Assembly (NCBI RefSeq): GCF_021284765.1
Contig: NZ_CP089924.1
Location: 2,374,001 to 2,438,000 of the forward strand
Origin: Lysobacter sp. 5GHs7-4
GTDB taxonomy: Bacteria; Pseudomonadota; Gammaproteobacteria; Xanthomonadales; Xanthomonadaceae
Direction: 5' to 3'
DNA: 64,000 nucleotides
Part shown: one piece after another, positions 53,235-62,324 of the stretch
Numbering within the stretch: position 1 is the first letter of the stretch
How the letters are laid out: the number at the start of each line of letters is the position of its first letter
The notes under the pieces: model-generated
What the model was told of the DNA's origin: nothing
Database searches by the model: none
What the model saw: only the letters and a program-made list of their open reading frames with translations
Made by a program: the position numbers and the translations under genes

Positions 53235-54767
53235 ATGAGCTCCAACGAACTTCTCACCGGCGCCGTGGCCGTCCGCGACGATGCCGCCGAACTGGCGCGC
53301 CTGCGCGCCGATCTTTCGGCGCAGGCGCCGAACCTGCTGATCGACGGACATTGGCGGCCCGCTGCGTCCGGCGCGACGCTGGACGTGGACGACCCGGCCA
53401 CCGGCGCGGTAATCGCGCGTATCGCCGCGGGCGATGCGCAGGACGTGGAGCATGCGGTGGCCGCGGCGCGGCGCGCGTTCCGCGACGGGCCGTGGCCGCG
53501 TTTGCCAGCCTCGAAGCGGGCGGCCCTGCTGTTCGCGCTGGCCGACGCGATCGAGCGCGAGCAGGGGCGCTTCGCCTTGCTCGAATCCCTGGACGCCGGC
53601 CATAGCCTGGCCTCGATCCGCGCGGGCGACCTGCCGCTGGGGCTGCGCTCCTTGCGCGACTACGCGGGGTGGGCGACCAAGATCGCCGGCGAAGTGCCGA
53701 TGCGTTCCAGCGAGCAGGCGGGGATGGACTATTTCCTGCGCGAGCCCATCGGCGTGGTCGCGATCGTCACCCCCTGGAACGCGCCGTTCCTGATGGTGCT
53801 GCAGAAGCTGGGCGCCGCGCTCGCGGCCGGTTGCACGGTGGTGATCAAACCGGCCGAACTGGCGCCGCTGTCGGCGCTGCGTATCGGCGAGCTATGCGCG
53901 CGCGTCGGCCTGCCCGACGGCGTGGTCAACGTCGTGACCGGCACCGGGCTGGCGGCCGGGCAGGCGCTGGCCGAGCACCCCGACGTCAACCTGATCAGTT
54001 TTACCGGGTCCACCCAGGTCGGCCGATCGATCATGGCCGCGGCCGCGCGCAGCAACCTGAAACGGGTCGTGCTGGAACTGGGCGGCAAGTCGCCGGTGCT
54101 GGTGCTGGGCGACGCCGACCTGGACCGGGCGGCGCGCGCGATCGTCGCGGAGATCGTGTTCAAGAGCGGCCAGTACTGCGCCGCCGGCTCCCGCGTTTAC
54201 GTACAGGCGTCGCTGCACGAGGCCTTGCTGGAGCGCCTGCGCGCGGGCATGGACGGCGTGCGCATCGATGCGGGATACGCCGCCGGCTGCGAGATGGGGC
54301 CGATGATTTCGCAGGCCCAACGCGAGCGTGCGCAGGAGATCGTCGACCACAGCCTGGCCGAGGGTGCGCGGGCCTTGACCGGCGGGCGCGCCCGACCGGG
54401 GGCGGGCTACTTCTACCCGCCGACCCTGCTGACCGGCGTCGAGTCGCACATGCGCGCGGTGCGCGAGGAGATCTTCGCGCCGGTGCTGACGGTGATGCCT
54501 TTCGCCGACGACGCGTCCGCGGCGCAGATCGCCGCGCTGGCGAACGATTCGCACTATGGCCTGTCGGCCAAGCTGTGGTCGCGCGACCTGCGCAACGTGC
54601 ACGAGCTGATCGGGCGCATCGAGAGCGGGCAGGTGATCGTCAACGGCGGCGGCGGCGAGGCCACGCTGCCGTTCGGCGGGGTCAAGCAGTCCGGCTACGG
54701 CCGCGAGAACGGCCACGTCGGCCTGTCGGCGTTCACCGAGATCAAGGCGGTGCGGCTGGGTTATTGA
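53235..54767 (+). CDS. NAD(P)-dependent aldehyde dehydrogenase
   Basis: 510 residues of the ALDH superfamily. TPWNAPFLM (about 176-184), coenzyme site GSTQVG, catalytic Glu in LELGGKSP (about 280), nucleophile Cys in SGQYCAAGSR (about 315), and FGGVKQSGYGREN near the end are all present. Similar to ALDHs of betaine, aminobutyraldehyde or aromatic aldehyde type; the substrate cannot be settled. Probably controlled by the MarR regulator encoded just upstream. Confidence 0.94.
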   Translation: MSSNELLTGAVAVRDDAAELARLRADLSAQAPNLLIDGHWRPAASGATLDVDDPATGAVIARIAAGDAQDVEHAVAAARRAFRDGPWPRLPASKRAALLFALADAIEREQGRFALLESLDAGHSLASIRAGDLPLGLRSLRDYAGWATKIAGEVPMRSSEQAGMDYFLREPIGVVAIVTPWNAPFLMVLQKLGAALAAGCTVVIKPAELAPLSALRIGELCARVGLPDGVVNVVTGTGLAAGQALAEHPDVNLISFTGSTQVGRSIMAAAARSNLKRVVLELGGKSPVLVLGDADLDRAARAIVAEIVFKSGQYCAAGSRVYVQASLHEALLERLRAGMDGVRIDAGYAAGCEMGPMISQAQRERAQEIVDHSLAEGARALTGGRARPGAGYFYPPTLLTGVESHMRAVREEIFAPVLTVMPFADDASAAQIAALANDSHYGLSAKLWSRDLRNVHELIGRIESGQVIVNGGGGEATLPFGGVKQSGYGRENGHVGLSAFTEIKAVRLGY

Positions 54768-54780
54768 GCCGCGCCGCGCA

Positions 54781-55914
54781 TCACGCCGACGAGCGCGCCA
54801 GGCGCGCGCGCTTCACCGGCGGGCGGCTGGGCAGGGCGTGGCGCAGGATGCGCCAGACCACCTGGCCGAACTGGCGCGGCAGCGAGCCGGTGTTGTAGTG
54901 CTGGCCGTAGCGCGCGCAGATCGCGCGCACGTCCACCGCCATCGCCGCGTAGCGGTGGGCGGGAATGTCGGGGAAGAAGTGGTGTTCGATCTGATGGCTG
55001 AGGTTGCCCGTCATCAGGTCCATCAGGCGGCCGCCGGTGAGGTTGGAGGAGCCGCGCAGCTGGCGCAGGTACCAATGGCCGCGCGATTCGTTCTTCACCG
55101 ATTCCTTGGCGAAGGTTTCGGCGTCGGCGGTGAAGTGGCCGCAGAAGATCACGGTGTAGGTCCACAGGTTGCGCAGCACGTTGGCCACGATGTTGCCCAG
55201 CAGCACCGGCAGGAAGAACGGGCCGGCCAGCAGCGGGAAGAACAGGTAGTCCTTGATCAGCTGGCGCGCCATCTTGCGGCCGACCGGACGGAAGTTCTTA
55301 CGCATCTGCGCGTTGCTGATCTTGCCGTACCACCAGCGGCCCAGGCGCAGGTCCTGGATCGCCACGCCCCACTCGAACAGCACGGCGAAGATCACCGCCA
55401 CGATCGGCTGGAACAGGTAGAACGGCCGCCAGCGCTGCTCCGGGAACAGACGCAGCAGGCCGTAGCCGATGTCGTCGTCCATGCCGCGCACGTTGGTCCA
55501 GGTGTGGTGCTGGTAGTTGTGGGTTTTGCGCCAGTTGTCGCCGGTGGCGACGATGTCCCATTCGTAGGTCTTGCCGTCCAGGTGCGGGTCGCGCATCCAG
55601 TCGTACTGGCCGTGCATGACGTTGTGGCCCAGCTCCATGTTCTCCAGGATCTTGGACAAGGCCAGCAGCAGCACGCCGACGATCCAGGCCGGGATCAGCA
55701 GGCCGGACACGAAGGCGCCGCCGATCGCGCCGATCATCAGCGCCAGGCGTCCGCCCAGGCCGGTCCAGCGCACCGCGGCGACGATGCGGCGGATGTAGTC
55801 GGCATCGCGCTGGCCGAGTTGGGCGACGGCGCGCGCGCGCACTTCGTCGAGTTCGCGGCCGAAGCTGTCGAGTTCGTCCGGGCTCAGCTTGCGGTTGCGG
55901 GTGGTCGTGGTCAT
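54781..55914 (-). CDS. desB: Membrane fatty acid desaturase, DesB-like
   Basis: 377 residues with three histidine boxes of acyl desaturases: GHNVMH (His97, His101), HNYQHH (His132-137) and HQIEHH (about His306-311). Two pairs of transmembrane helices (about 55-90 and 220-260). The arrangement desaturase-reductase with a divergent FabR-type regulator equals the Pseudomonas desCB-desT locus, where DesB puts a delta-9 double bond into exogenous saturated acyl-CoA. Start ATG 55914 gives MTTTTRNRK; an upstream extension is improbable. 17 bp from the reductase stop. Confidence 0.9.
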   Translation of the reverse strand: MTTTTRNRKLSPDELDSFGRELDEVRARAVAQLGQRDADYIRRIVAAVRWTGLGGRLALMIGAIGGAFVSGLLIPAWIVGVLLLALSKILENMELGHNVMHGQYDWMRDPHLDGKTYEWDIVATGDNWRKTHNYQHHTWTNVRGMDDDIGYGLLRLFPEQRWRPFYLFQPIVAVIFAVLFEWGVAIQDLRLGRWWYGKISNAQMRKNFRPVGRKMARQLIKDYLFFPLLAGPFFLPVLLGNIVANVLRNLWTYTVIFCGHFTADAETFAKESVKNESRGHWYLRQLRGSSNLTGGRLMDLMTGNLSHQIEHHFFPDIPAHRYAAMAVDVRAICARYGQHYNTGSLPRQFGQVVWRILRHALPSRPPVKRARLARSSA

Positions 55915-55931
55915 GGGGTTCAAGTGGGGGG

Positions 55932-57050
55932 TCACAGATCGAGGACGAGGTCGCTGGTGGCGCTGTTCACGCACAGGCGCAGCGCGGAGACCGGTTCGTG
56001 CTGGGCATCGCCGGTGTGCAGGTGTCGGGTGCTGCCCGAGCGCTTGCCACAGGCGCAGGTGTTGCAGATCCCCATGCGGCAGCCGGAGGCGAGCTTGAGG
56101 CCCTGCGCTTCCAGCGCGCCGAGCAGCGATTGCCCGCGCGCCACGGTCACGGTGCGCGCGCTGGCGGCCAGGGTGATTTCCACCGTGCCATCGAGGTCTT
56201 CTTGCGTGCGCGGCGGCGGGCTGAAGGCTTCGGCCTGGAACGAAACCGTGCGCGCGGCGAGCAGGGCGCGCGCCTCGTCGACGAAACCGCCGGGACCGCA
56301 GGCGTAGACCTCGCGATCGGCGAGGTCGGCGATGGTCGCCAGTTGCGCGGCATCGATGCGGCCTTGGCCTTCGTCGGCCGCATCCGCGGCCTCGCCGGTG
56401 AGCAGGAAACGCAGCTGGAAACGCGGATGCGCGGCCGCGTAGCTACGCAGCTCGTCGACGAAGCACAGCTGCTCGCGCTTGCGCGCCCAGTACAGCAGGC
56501 TCAGCGGCGCGGGCATGCCGCGTGCGGCCAGCGCGCGGGTCAGCGCGATCAGCGGGGTGATGCCGCTGCCGGCAGCCAGGAACAGGCGCGGCGCGGCGGC
56601 GTTCTCGTCCAGTTGCATGTCGCCGAACGCCGGGCCCAGGTCGAGCACGTCGCCGACCTTGGCGCGTTCGCACAGATGGCGGCTGAGCTTGCCGCCGTCG
56701 ACGGCCTTGACCGTGATGGCGACGCGGCGGTCGCGGCCGGGCAGGCCGGTGGGGCTGTAGCTGCGGGTCACGCGGCAGCCGTCGATCTCGGCGCTGACGT
56801 TGAGGTGCTGGCCGGGGCGGCAACCGTGCCAATGACGATTGGGGCGCAGGACCAGGGTCACCGCGTCGGCGGACTCGGCGCGGCGCTCGACGATGCGTGC
56901 CAGCGGGCGCTCCCAGGACCAGGTCGGGTGCAGGCGCGAGGCCCAGAAATCGAACACGCGCGGCGACAGCCAGGGGCGCGCCAGGCGCCTGAACGGGCTG
57001 TCGGACCGGGCCGGGAGGCGGGTGGAGGCGGGGCGGGGGCGGGCGCTCAT
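55932..57050 (-). CDS. desC: Ferredoxin reductase-like oxidoreductase, DesC-like
   Basis: 372 residues: FAD-binding domain (about 45-150, RSYSPTG motif), NAD(P)H domain (about 155-270, AAGSGITPLIALTR and YACGPGGFVDEA), and a C-terminal [2Fe-2S] ferredoxin (about 290-372, cysteines in GCRMGICNTCACGK and LRLCVNS). It supplies electrons to the neighbouring desaturase. Transcribed before desB in the same unit, and divergent from the regulator with 85 bp between. Confidence 0.93.
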   Translation of the reverse strand: MSARPRPASTRLPARSDSPFRRLARPWLSPRVFDFWASRLHPTWSWERPLARIVERRAESADAVTLVLRPNRHWHGCRPGQHLNVSAEIDGCRVTRSYSPTGLPGRDRRVAITVKAVDGGKLSRHLCERAKVGDVLDLGPAFGDMQLDENAAAPRLFLAAGSGITPLIALTRALAARGMPAPLSLLYWARKREQLCFVDELRSYAAAHPRFQLRFLLTGEAADAADEGQGRIDAAQLATIADLADREVYACGPGGFVDEARALLAARTVSFQAEAFSPPPRTQEDLDGTVEITLAASARTVTVARGQSLLGALEAQGLKLASGCRMGICNTCACGKRSGSTRHLHTGDAQHEPVSALRLCVNSATSDLVLDL

Positions 57051-57058
57051 GGACGCTA

Positions 57059-57086
57059 CTATACACGTGAGAGCACAAGTGTATAG
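57059..57086. promoter_or_regulatory. Palindrome in the desC-desT divergent promoter region
   Basis: CTATACAC (57059-57066) and GTGTATAG (57079-57086) are perfect 8-bp inverted arms with a 12-bp centre. A related half, ATGTATA, follows at 57091-57097. It is placed to control both divergent units. Confidence 0.6.
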
Positions 57087-57135
57087 ACAGATGTATATTC
57101 GCGCCCCTCGCTATGATGCAGGCCCGATCCCGTTC

Positions 57136-57789
57136 ATGCTCGTTTCTGTGACCCAGCCCTCCATCGCCGCCGACGACGATTCGACCTCCGCGCGCAAGGC
57201 CGCGATCTCGCGCGACGACCTGCTGGCCGCGGCGCTGCGCCTGATCGGACCGCACCGCAGCGTGTCCAGCCTCAGCCTGCGCGAGGTCGCGCGCGAGGCC
57301 GGGATCGCGCCGAACAGCTTCTACCGCCAGTTCCGCGACATCGACGAGCTGGCGGTGGCGCTGATCGACCTGGCCGGGCAGTCGCTGCGCAAGATCGTCG
57401 GCGCCGCGCGCCGGCGCGCGGCGACCAGCCACAGCATCGTGCGCGACTCGGTCACCGCCTTCATGGAACAGGTGCGCGCCGACGACAAGCTGCTGCACGT
57501 GCTGCTGCGCGAGGGCACGGTGGGCTCGCATGCGTTCCAGCAGGCGGTGGACCGCGAGCTGACCTTCTTCGAGGAAGAACTGCGCATCGACCTGGTGCGG
57601 CTGTCGGCGGCCGAGGGCGCGACGCTGCGCGATCCGGCCCTGGTGGCCAAGGCGATCACGCGCCTGGTGTTCGCGATGGGCGCCACGGCGATGGACTCGC
57701 CGCCGGAGAAGGACGCCGAGCTGATCCGGCAGCTCAGCCAGATGGTGCGCATGATCCTGGCCGGCGCGCAGGCGATGGCGCGCGAGTAA
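57136..57789 (+). CDS. desT: TetR-type regulator of unsaturated fatty acid genes (FabR/DesT family)
   Basis: 217 residues. The HTH region SSLSLREVAREAGIAPNSFY then RQFRD is nearly the same as that of E. coli FabR, and RDSVTAFMEQ and LLREGTVGSHAFQQAVDREL continue the likeness through the ligand domain, which senses the ratio of saturated to unsaturated acyl-CoA or -ACP. The divergent desaturase operon points to DesT rather than FabR itself. ATG 57136 used; an in-frame GTG at 57148 is possible. Expected action: repressor of desCB that binds the palindrome at 57059. Confidence 0.92.
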   Translation: MLVSVTQPSIAADDDSTSARKAAISRDDLLAAALRLIGPHRSVSSLSLREVAREAGIAPNSFYRQFRDIDELAVALIDLAGQSLRKIVGAARRRAATSHSIVRDSVTAFMEQVRADDKLLHVLLREGTVGSHAFQQAVDRELTFFEEELRIDLVRLSAAEGATLRDPALVAKAITRLVFAMGATAMDSPPEKDAELIRQLSQMVRMILAGAQAMARE

Positions 57790-57894
57790 AGCGAAGACGA
57801 CGTGCCCGGGTTGGGGCGCGCCAAGGCCGGGCTTCGGCCGTGCCTGCGATGGCGACGTCGCGCTTGGCGTTGGCCGGCGTGCGAGCGGCCGCGC

Positions 57895-58167
57895 TCAGGG
57901 CGTATTGACGACCAGCGACAGCTGCGGGCGCTTGCGCGGCGGTGCCGCCACTTCGAGATGACGGACCTGGGTGCCGACGGCGAGCTGGCCCGACGGCGCG
58001 TAGATCTGCACGCGCACGTCCACGCGGTAGGCCTTGGCGTGCTCGATGGCGTCGTGGCGCGCGGCCGCGCCGGCGGCCTGCAGATCGCGGTGGGCCTCGA
58101 TGGTGGCCGGACTGCAGATCAGGCTGCCATGGTTGTGCTGTTCGCGGAGTTCGACTCGGTACGGCAT
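57895..58167 (-). CDS. Small hypothetical protein, 90 residues
   Basis: Soluble, with RVELREQHNHGSLICSPATIEAH near the start and a basic, beta-like middle (RVDVRVQIYAPSGQL), ending HLEVAAPPRKRPQLSLVV. The histidine pair and single cysteine are noted without meaning assigned. Ribosome site poor. No family recognised; coding status moderately likely from amino acid composition. Confidence 0.5.
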   Translation of the reverse strand: MPYRVELREQHNHGSLICSPATIEAHRDLQAAGAAARHDAIEHAKAYRVDVRVQIYAPSGQLAVGTQVRHLEVAAPPRKRPQLSLVVNTP

Positions 58168-58641
58168 GGCGCGGGTCCCGTGGGCGTGAGCGGGGCCGGC
58201 CTGGGCGGGCCGGTGGGGCGGGTGGGCATCCTTGGCCGGACGAGGTTCGGGTGCTGATTCGAGAGGGGCTGGTGCGTTCCGTTTTGGGTCGTGCTGCTTG
58301 GTACCGTCGTACTTGGTGCTGTTTGCTTCGGATCGTCCTGCTGTCGTGGCGCTGGATCGCTGCCGTTCGAGCCCGCGGCGCCCGACCCCTTGAGTCTGCC
58401 TGCGTGCACGGGCCCTGACAGTCGGTCCAGGCCCTAACCGCGTGTAGGAAAAATCCGAATCGTGGCGCTGCGTCCAGCCCCGGTCCGCGGTTCGGCCGTT
58501 CGCTGCCCTGGTAACGCATGCTGGCAGTCCAGGATGACAGCCGCGCCTGCGCGCGCCGCGCGAGGCGGCCCCTATAATCGGGCGGCGTCGGGACCGGGCT
58601 TCCTGGAACGGCGGCGCTTCCTCATTACGTCAGGGCAGGGC
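58168..58641. other. 474-bp region without a recognisable gene
   Basis: Between a minus-strand small gene and the nucleotide-sugar dehydrogenase. It contains a run of GTGGGC/GGGCGG-rich sequence (58170-58240) and T-richer sequence (58270-58350). Open frames in it have abnormal Pro/Arg/Thr content. A TATAAT at 58573-58578 is the only regulatory candidate. Confidence 0.5.
58573..58578 (+). promoter_or_regulatory. -10 box (TATAAT) upstream of nucleotide-sugar dehydrogenase
   Basis: A consensus TATAAT in very GC-rich surroundings, 64 bp before the ATG. No -35 hexamer stands at the proper distance, so an activator or extended -10 would be needed. Confidence 0.4.
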
Positions 58642-59919
58642 ATGCAGGATCTGGCAAGCGCACGCATCGCGGTGATCGGCCTGGGCTATGTCGGGCTGCC
58701 GCTCGCGCTCGAACTGGGCAGGCGCTACGACACCCTGGGTTACGACATCGACGCGGCGCGCGTGGCCGCGCTGGCCGCGGGCGAGGACGGCAACGGCGAG
58801 GCCGGCGCCGACGAGTTCGCCGCCGCCGCGCGCCTGCGCCTGAGCGCCAATCCCGACGAGCTGCGCGACCGCGACGTGTTCGTGGTCACCGTGCCCACGC
58901 CCGTGGACGAGCACAAGCGTCCCGATTTCCAGCCGCTGATCGACGCCAGCCGCCGCATCGGCGCGCTGATGCGCCCGGGGGCGCTGGTGATCTACGAATC
59001 CACCGTCTATCCGGGCGCTACCGAGGAGATCTGCGTGCCCGAGCTGGAGCGCGCCTCGGGCCTGCGCTACAACCGCGACTTCCATGTCGGCTACAGCCCG
59101 GAACGCATCAATCCCGGCGACCGCACGCGGCGCCTGGTCGACATTCCGAAAGTGACCTCCGGCTCGACCCCGGAGGCGGCCGAGCGCGTCGACGCGCTGT
59201 ACCGCAGCATCATCCTGGCCGGCACCCACAAGGCGTCCAGCCTGCGCGTGGCCGAGGCGGCGAAGGTGATCGAGAACACCCAGCGCGACGCCAACATCGC
59301 CCTGGTCAACGAATTCGCGCTGATCTTCCAGCGCCTGGGCATCGACACCACCGAAGTGCTGGAGGCGGCCGGCACCAAGTGGAATTTCCTGCCGTTCCGT
59401 CCCGGCCTGGTCGGCGGGCACTGCATCGGCGTGGACCCGTACTACCTGATCCAGAAGGCGCAGGCCGCCGGCTACCATCCCGACATCTTGCACGCCTGCC
59501 GCCGCATCAACGACGCGATGGGCGAGCACGTCGCCGCCGACGTGATCAAGCGCATGATCCAGCGCGGCGTCAACGTCGCCGGCGCGCGCATCCTGATCCT
59601 GGGCCTGGCCTTCAAGGAAAATTGCGCCGATCTGCGCAACACCCGCGTGATCGAGCTGGCGCGCCAGTTCGGCGAGTACCGCGCCCAGGTCGACATCCAC
59701 GATCCCTGGGTTGACGCCGCGCATGCGCGGCGCGAATACGGCGTGGAGGTGGTCGCGCAACCCGAACACGGCGTCTACGACGCGATCGTGCTGGCGGTGG
59801 CGCACGATCAGTTCCGCGCCCTGGGCGCGGCCGGCGCGCGTGCCTACGGCCGCGAGGGCGCCTTGCTGTACGACATCAAAAGCCTGTATCCGCACGGGCA
59901 GGCCGACGCGCGTTTGTGA
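58642..59919 (+). CDS. tviB: UDP-N-acetyl-sugar 6-dehydrogenase (TviB/WbpO type)
   Basis: 425 residues. Oxidises C6 of UDP-GlcNAc or UDP-GalNAc to the uronic acid for surface polysaccharide. NAD motif GLGYVGLPLA (14-23), TVPTPVDEH, YESTVYPGATEE, the VIENTQRDANIALVNE helix, catalytic cysteine in GGHCIGVDPYY (about 261) and the C-terminal LGLAFKENCADLRN stretch. That last stretch and GHCIGVDPYYL are closer to TviB/WbpO than to UDP-glucose dehydrogenase. No glycosyltransferase or epimerase is adjacent, so it is outside a classical cluster. Confidence 0.92.
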   Translation: MQDLASARIAVIGLGYVGLPLALELGRRYDTLGYDIDAARVAALAAGEDGNGEAGADEFAAAARLRLSANPDELRDRDVFVVTVPTPVDEHKRPDFQPLIDASRRIGALMRPGALVIYESTVYPGATEEICVPELERASGLRYNRDFHVGYSPERINPGDRTRRLVDIPKVTSGSTPEAAERVDALYRSIILAGTHKASSLRVAEAAKVIENTQRDANIALVNEFALIFQRLGIDTTEVLEAAGTKWNFLPFRPGLVGGHCIGVDPYYLIQKAQAAGYHPDILHACRRINDAMGEHVAADVIKRMIQRGVNVAGARILILGLAFKENCADLRNTRVIELARQFGEYRAQVDIHDPWVDAAHARREYGVEVVAQPEHGVYDAIVLAVAHDQFRALGAAGARAYGREGALLYDIKSLYPHGQADARL

Positions 59920-60062
59920 GCGGATGCGCTGCGGCATCGTATCGCCGCGCTCCGATGGGTGAGGTCGGCGGGAGATAAAGGGAGCGTCGGGGCGTTCGCT
60001 TCCGACCCGCGCAGCGCACGGCCGCGCTATGCTCGCATGAGCCCGCGAACGAACCGCCCGCC

Positions 60063-61685
60063 ATGCGCTATGCCGTCTACATCGCCAGCCTGATCCTGCT
60101 GATCGCGTCCTTGCTGGTCGCGAGCCTGTGGCAGCCGGATGGATGGTGGGGCGTGCTGGCGTTCGGCGCCATCGCCGCGTTGGGCACCTGGGATCTGCTG
60201 CAGACGCGCAGCACGCTGCGCCGCAACTATCCGGTTCTCGCGCATTTCCGCTACGGCCTGGAGTCGATCGGGCCGGAGATGCGCCAGTACTTCATCGAGT
60301 CCGACACCGCCGAGGTGCCGTTCTCGCGACAGCAGCGCGCCCTGGTCTATCAGCGCGCCAAGTCGGTCAACGACGTGCGCCCGTTCGGCACCCAGCAGGA
60401 CGTGTACGGCCACGACTACGAATGGATCAACCATTCGATGTCGCCGTCGCCGCATGTCGAGCACGACTTCCGCATCGTGATCGGCGCCGACAGCGCGCAG
60501 CCGTACTCGGCCAGCGTGTTTAACATTTCGGCGATGAGCTTCGGTTCGCTGTCGGCCAACGCGATCCGCGCGCTCAACCGCGGCGCCAAGCTGGGCGGCT
60601 TTTACCACGACACCGGCGAGGGTTCGATCTCGCCCTACCACCGCGAGCACGGCGGCGATCTGGTGTGGGAGATCGGTTCGGGCTACTTCGGTTGTCGCGA
60701 CGATCAGGGCCGCTTCGACCTGGAGCGCTTCACCGCCGCGGCCGCCGATCCGCAGGTGAAGATGATCGAAATCAAGCTGTCGCAGGGCGCCAAGCCCGGC
60801 CACGGCGGCGTGCTGCCGGCGGCCAAGGTCAGCGCCGAGATCTCGGCCACGCGCGGCGTGCCGATGGGCGTGGACTGCGTGTCGCCGGCCAAGCACAGCG
60901 CCTTCGATACGCCGCGCGGCCTGCTGGAGTTCGTGGCCCGTCTGCGCGAGGCCTCGGGCGGCAAGCCGACCGGGTTCAAGCTCGCGATCGGCCATCCCTG
61001 GGAGTGGTTCGGCATCGCCAAGGCCATGCACGAAACCGGGCTGCTGCCGGACTTCATCGTCGTCGACGGCGCCGAGGGCGGCACCGGCGCGGCGCCGGCC
61101 GAATTCATCGACCACGTCGGCGTGCCCATGCACGAGGCGCTGATGCTGGTCCACAACACCCTGGTCGGCCTGGAGCTGCGCGACCGCATCCGCGTCGGCG
61201 CGGCCGGGCGCATCACCAGCGCCTTCGACGTCGCCCGTACCCTGGCCATGGGCGCGGACTGGTGCAACGCCGGGCGCGGCTACATGTTCGCGCTGGGCTG
61301 CATCCAGGCGCAGAGCTGCCACACCGACCGTTGCCCCACCGGCGTGGCCACCCAGGACCCCAGCCGCTGGCGCCAGCTCGACGTGCCGGACAAGGCCACG
61401 CGCGTGTTCCATTTCCACGACAACACGCTCAAGGCCTTGCGCGATCTGTTGTGCGCGGCGGGTCTGTCGCATCCGGACCAGTTGGGCCCCGAGCACATCC
61501 TGCGGCGGGTGTCGGCGACGGAAGTGCGCTCCTTGGGCGCGCTGTACAACTTCCTCGCCCCGGGCGACCTGCTGGGACGCATTCCCGGCCATGCCGTGTT
61601 CCAGAGCTATTGGGCGAACGCGCGCAGCGATTCGTTCGCGGCGCCGGACAAGGTGGCTTCGTTGCGGGCCAGCAAGTCGTTGTGA
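60063..61685 (+). CDS. FMN-binding glutamate synthase family protein
   Basis: 540 residues. Two N-terminal transmembrane helices (about 5-22 and 28-45), then a TIM barrel like the FMN domain of glutamate synthase with the GVLPAAKVSAEISATRG stretch, EGGTGAAP and AGRITSAFDV phosphate loops, and cysteines C-x5-C-x4-C (CIQAQSC, CPTG) that bind a [3Fe-4S] cluster. No glutaminase domain is present, so it is not a complete glutamate synthase. Members of this short group have unknown substrate. Anchoring to the inner membrane is inferred from the helices. Confidence 0.9.
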   Translation: MRYAVYIASLILLIASLLVASLWQPDGWWGVLAFGAIAALGTWDLLQTRSTLRRNYPVLAHFRYGLESIGPEMRQYFIESDTAEVPFSRQQRALVYQRAKSVNDVRPFGTQQDVYGHDYEWINHSMSPSPHVEHDFRIVIGADSAQPYSASVFNISAMSFGSLSANAIRALNRGAKLGGFYHDTGEGSISPYHREHGGDLVWEIGSGYFGCRDDQGRFDLERFTAAAADPQVKMIEIKLSQGAKPGHGGVLPAAKVSAEISATRGVPMGVDCVSPAKHSAFDTPRGLLEFVARLREASGGKPTGFKLAIGHPWEWFGIAKAMHETGLLPDFIVVDGAEGGTGAAPAEFIDHVGVPMHEALMLVHNTLVGLELRDRIRVGAAGRITSAFDVARTLAMGADWCNAGRGYMFALGCIQAQSCHTDRCPTGVATQDPSRWRQLDVPDKATRVFHFHDNTLKALRDLLCAAGLSHPDQLGPEHILRRVSATEVRSLGALYNFLAPGDLLGRIPGHAVFQSYWANARSDSFAAPDKVASLRASKSL

Positions 61686-61713
61686 TCCAGCGGCCGCTGA
61701 GCGGCCCTGCCTT

Positions 61714-61808
61714 CTGTGGGAGCGGCGTACGCCGCGATCGAACCCCGCCTGCCATCGGACTTGCGTCGCGGCGTGCGAGCTCAATCGCGGCTTACGCCGC
61801 TCCCACAG
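61714..61808. repeat. REPIN: two REP units facing each other
   Basis: TGTGGGAGCGGCGTACGCCG (61716-61735) and the inverted CGGCTTACGCCGCTCCCACA (61788-61807), with GCGATCGAA and CTCAATCG continuing the symmetry inward, enclose about 50 bp. The best-preserved copy in this window. Confidence 0.8.
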
Positions 61809-61828
61809 GAATCCAAAGCGGCGGCGGC

Positions 61829-62188
61829 TTAGAGGAGATCGAGCACGCGCTCCGGCGGGCGGCCGATCACCGCGCGGCCGCGGTGCACGAACACCGGCCG
61901 CTCGATCAACTGCGGATGCGCGGCCATCGCGGCGATCAGCGTGTCCTCGTCCAGGGCCGGATCGTCCAGGCCCAGCGCGGCGTAGGCGTCCTCGCCGCTG
62001 CGCAGCAGCGCGCGCGCGGGCAGCGCCAGCAGATCCAGTAAGGCACGCAGTTCGTCGGCGCCGGGCGCGCTGTCCAGGTAGGCGACGATCTCCGGTTCGA
62101 TACCGCGCTCGCGCAGCAGCGCCAGCGCGCCGCGCGACTTGGAGCAGCCGGGGTTGTGGTAGAGGCGGGTCGGGTGGGTGTCGCTCAT
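61829..62188 (-). CDS. arsC: ArsC-family reductase (arsenate reductase, glutaredoxin type)
   Basis: 119 residues of the ArsC/Spx thioredoxin-like fold. Cys15 in HNPGCSKSRGAL is the nucleophile, as in plasmid R773 ArsC (Cys12), and RPVFVHRGRAVIGRPPE carries the basic residues of the anion site near 97-113. Reduces arsenate with glutathione and glutaredoxin. No arsR, arsB or acr3 gene is nearby, so it may be the chromosomal YfgD-like version. Starts 136 bp downstream of tRNA-Val on the same strand. Confidence 0.9.
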   Translation of the reverse strand: MSDTHPTRLYHNPGCSKSRGALALLRERGIEPEIVAYLDSAPGADELRALLDLLALPARALLRSGEDAYAALGLDDPALDEDTLIAAMAAHPQLIERPVFVHRGRAVIGRPPERVLDLL

Positions 62189-62282
62189 CGCGCGCTCCTG
62201 CGGTCGAATGCGCCGATCGGGGCCTGCGGGCGCGGGGCCGGCAACACGGGGGCGGCGGCCCTGCAGCCCGGAACCGGGCGTC

Positions 62283-62316
62283 GGAAAAGACGAAGGCCGG
62301 CTTGCGCCGGCCTTCG
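62283..62316 (-). terminator. Rho-independent terminator after tRNA-Val
   Basis: On the minus strand CGAAGGCCGGC-GCAA-GCCGGCCTTCG then TCTTTT, 9 bp after the tRNA CCA end. Confidence 0.85.
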
Positions 62317-62324
62317 TCCGTATC

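Noticed and set aside
58119..58409. A 96-codon minus-strand frame rich in Pro, Thr, Ser and Asn
   Set aside because: Low complexity, overlaps the neighbouring small gene, no ribosome site.
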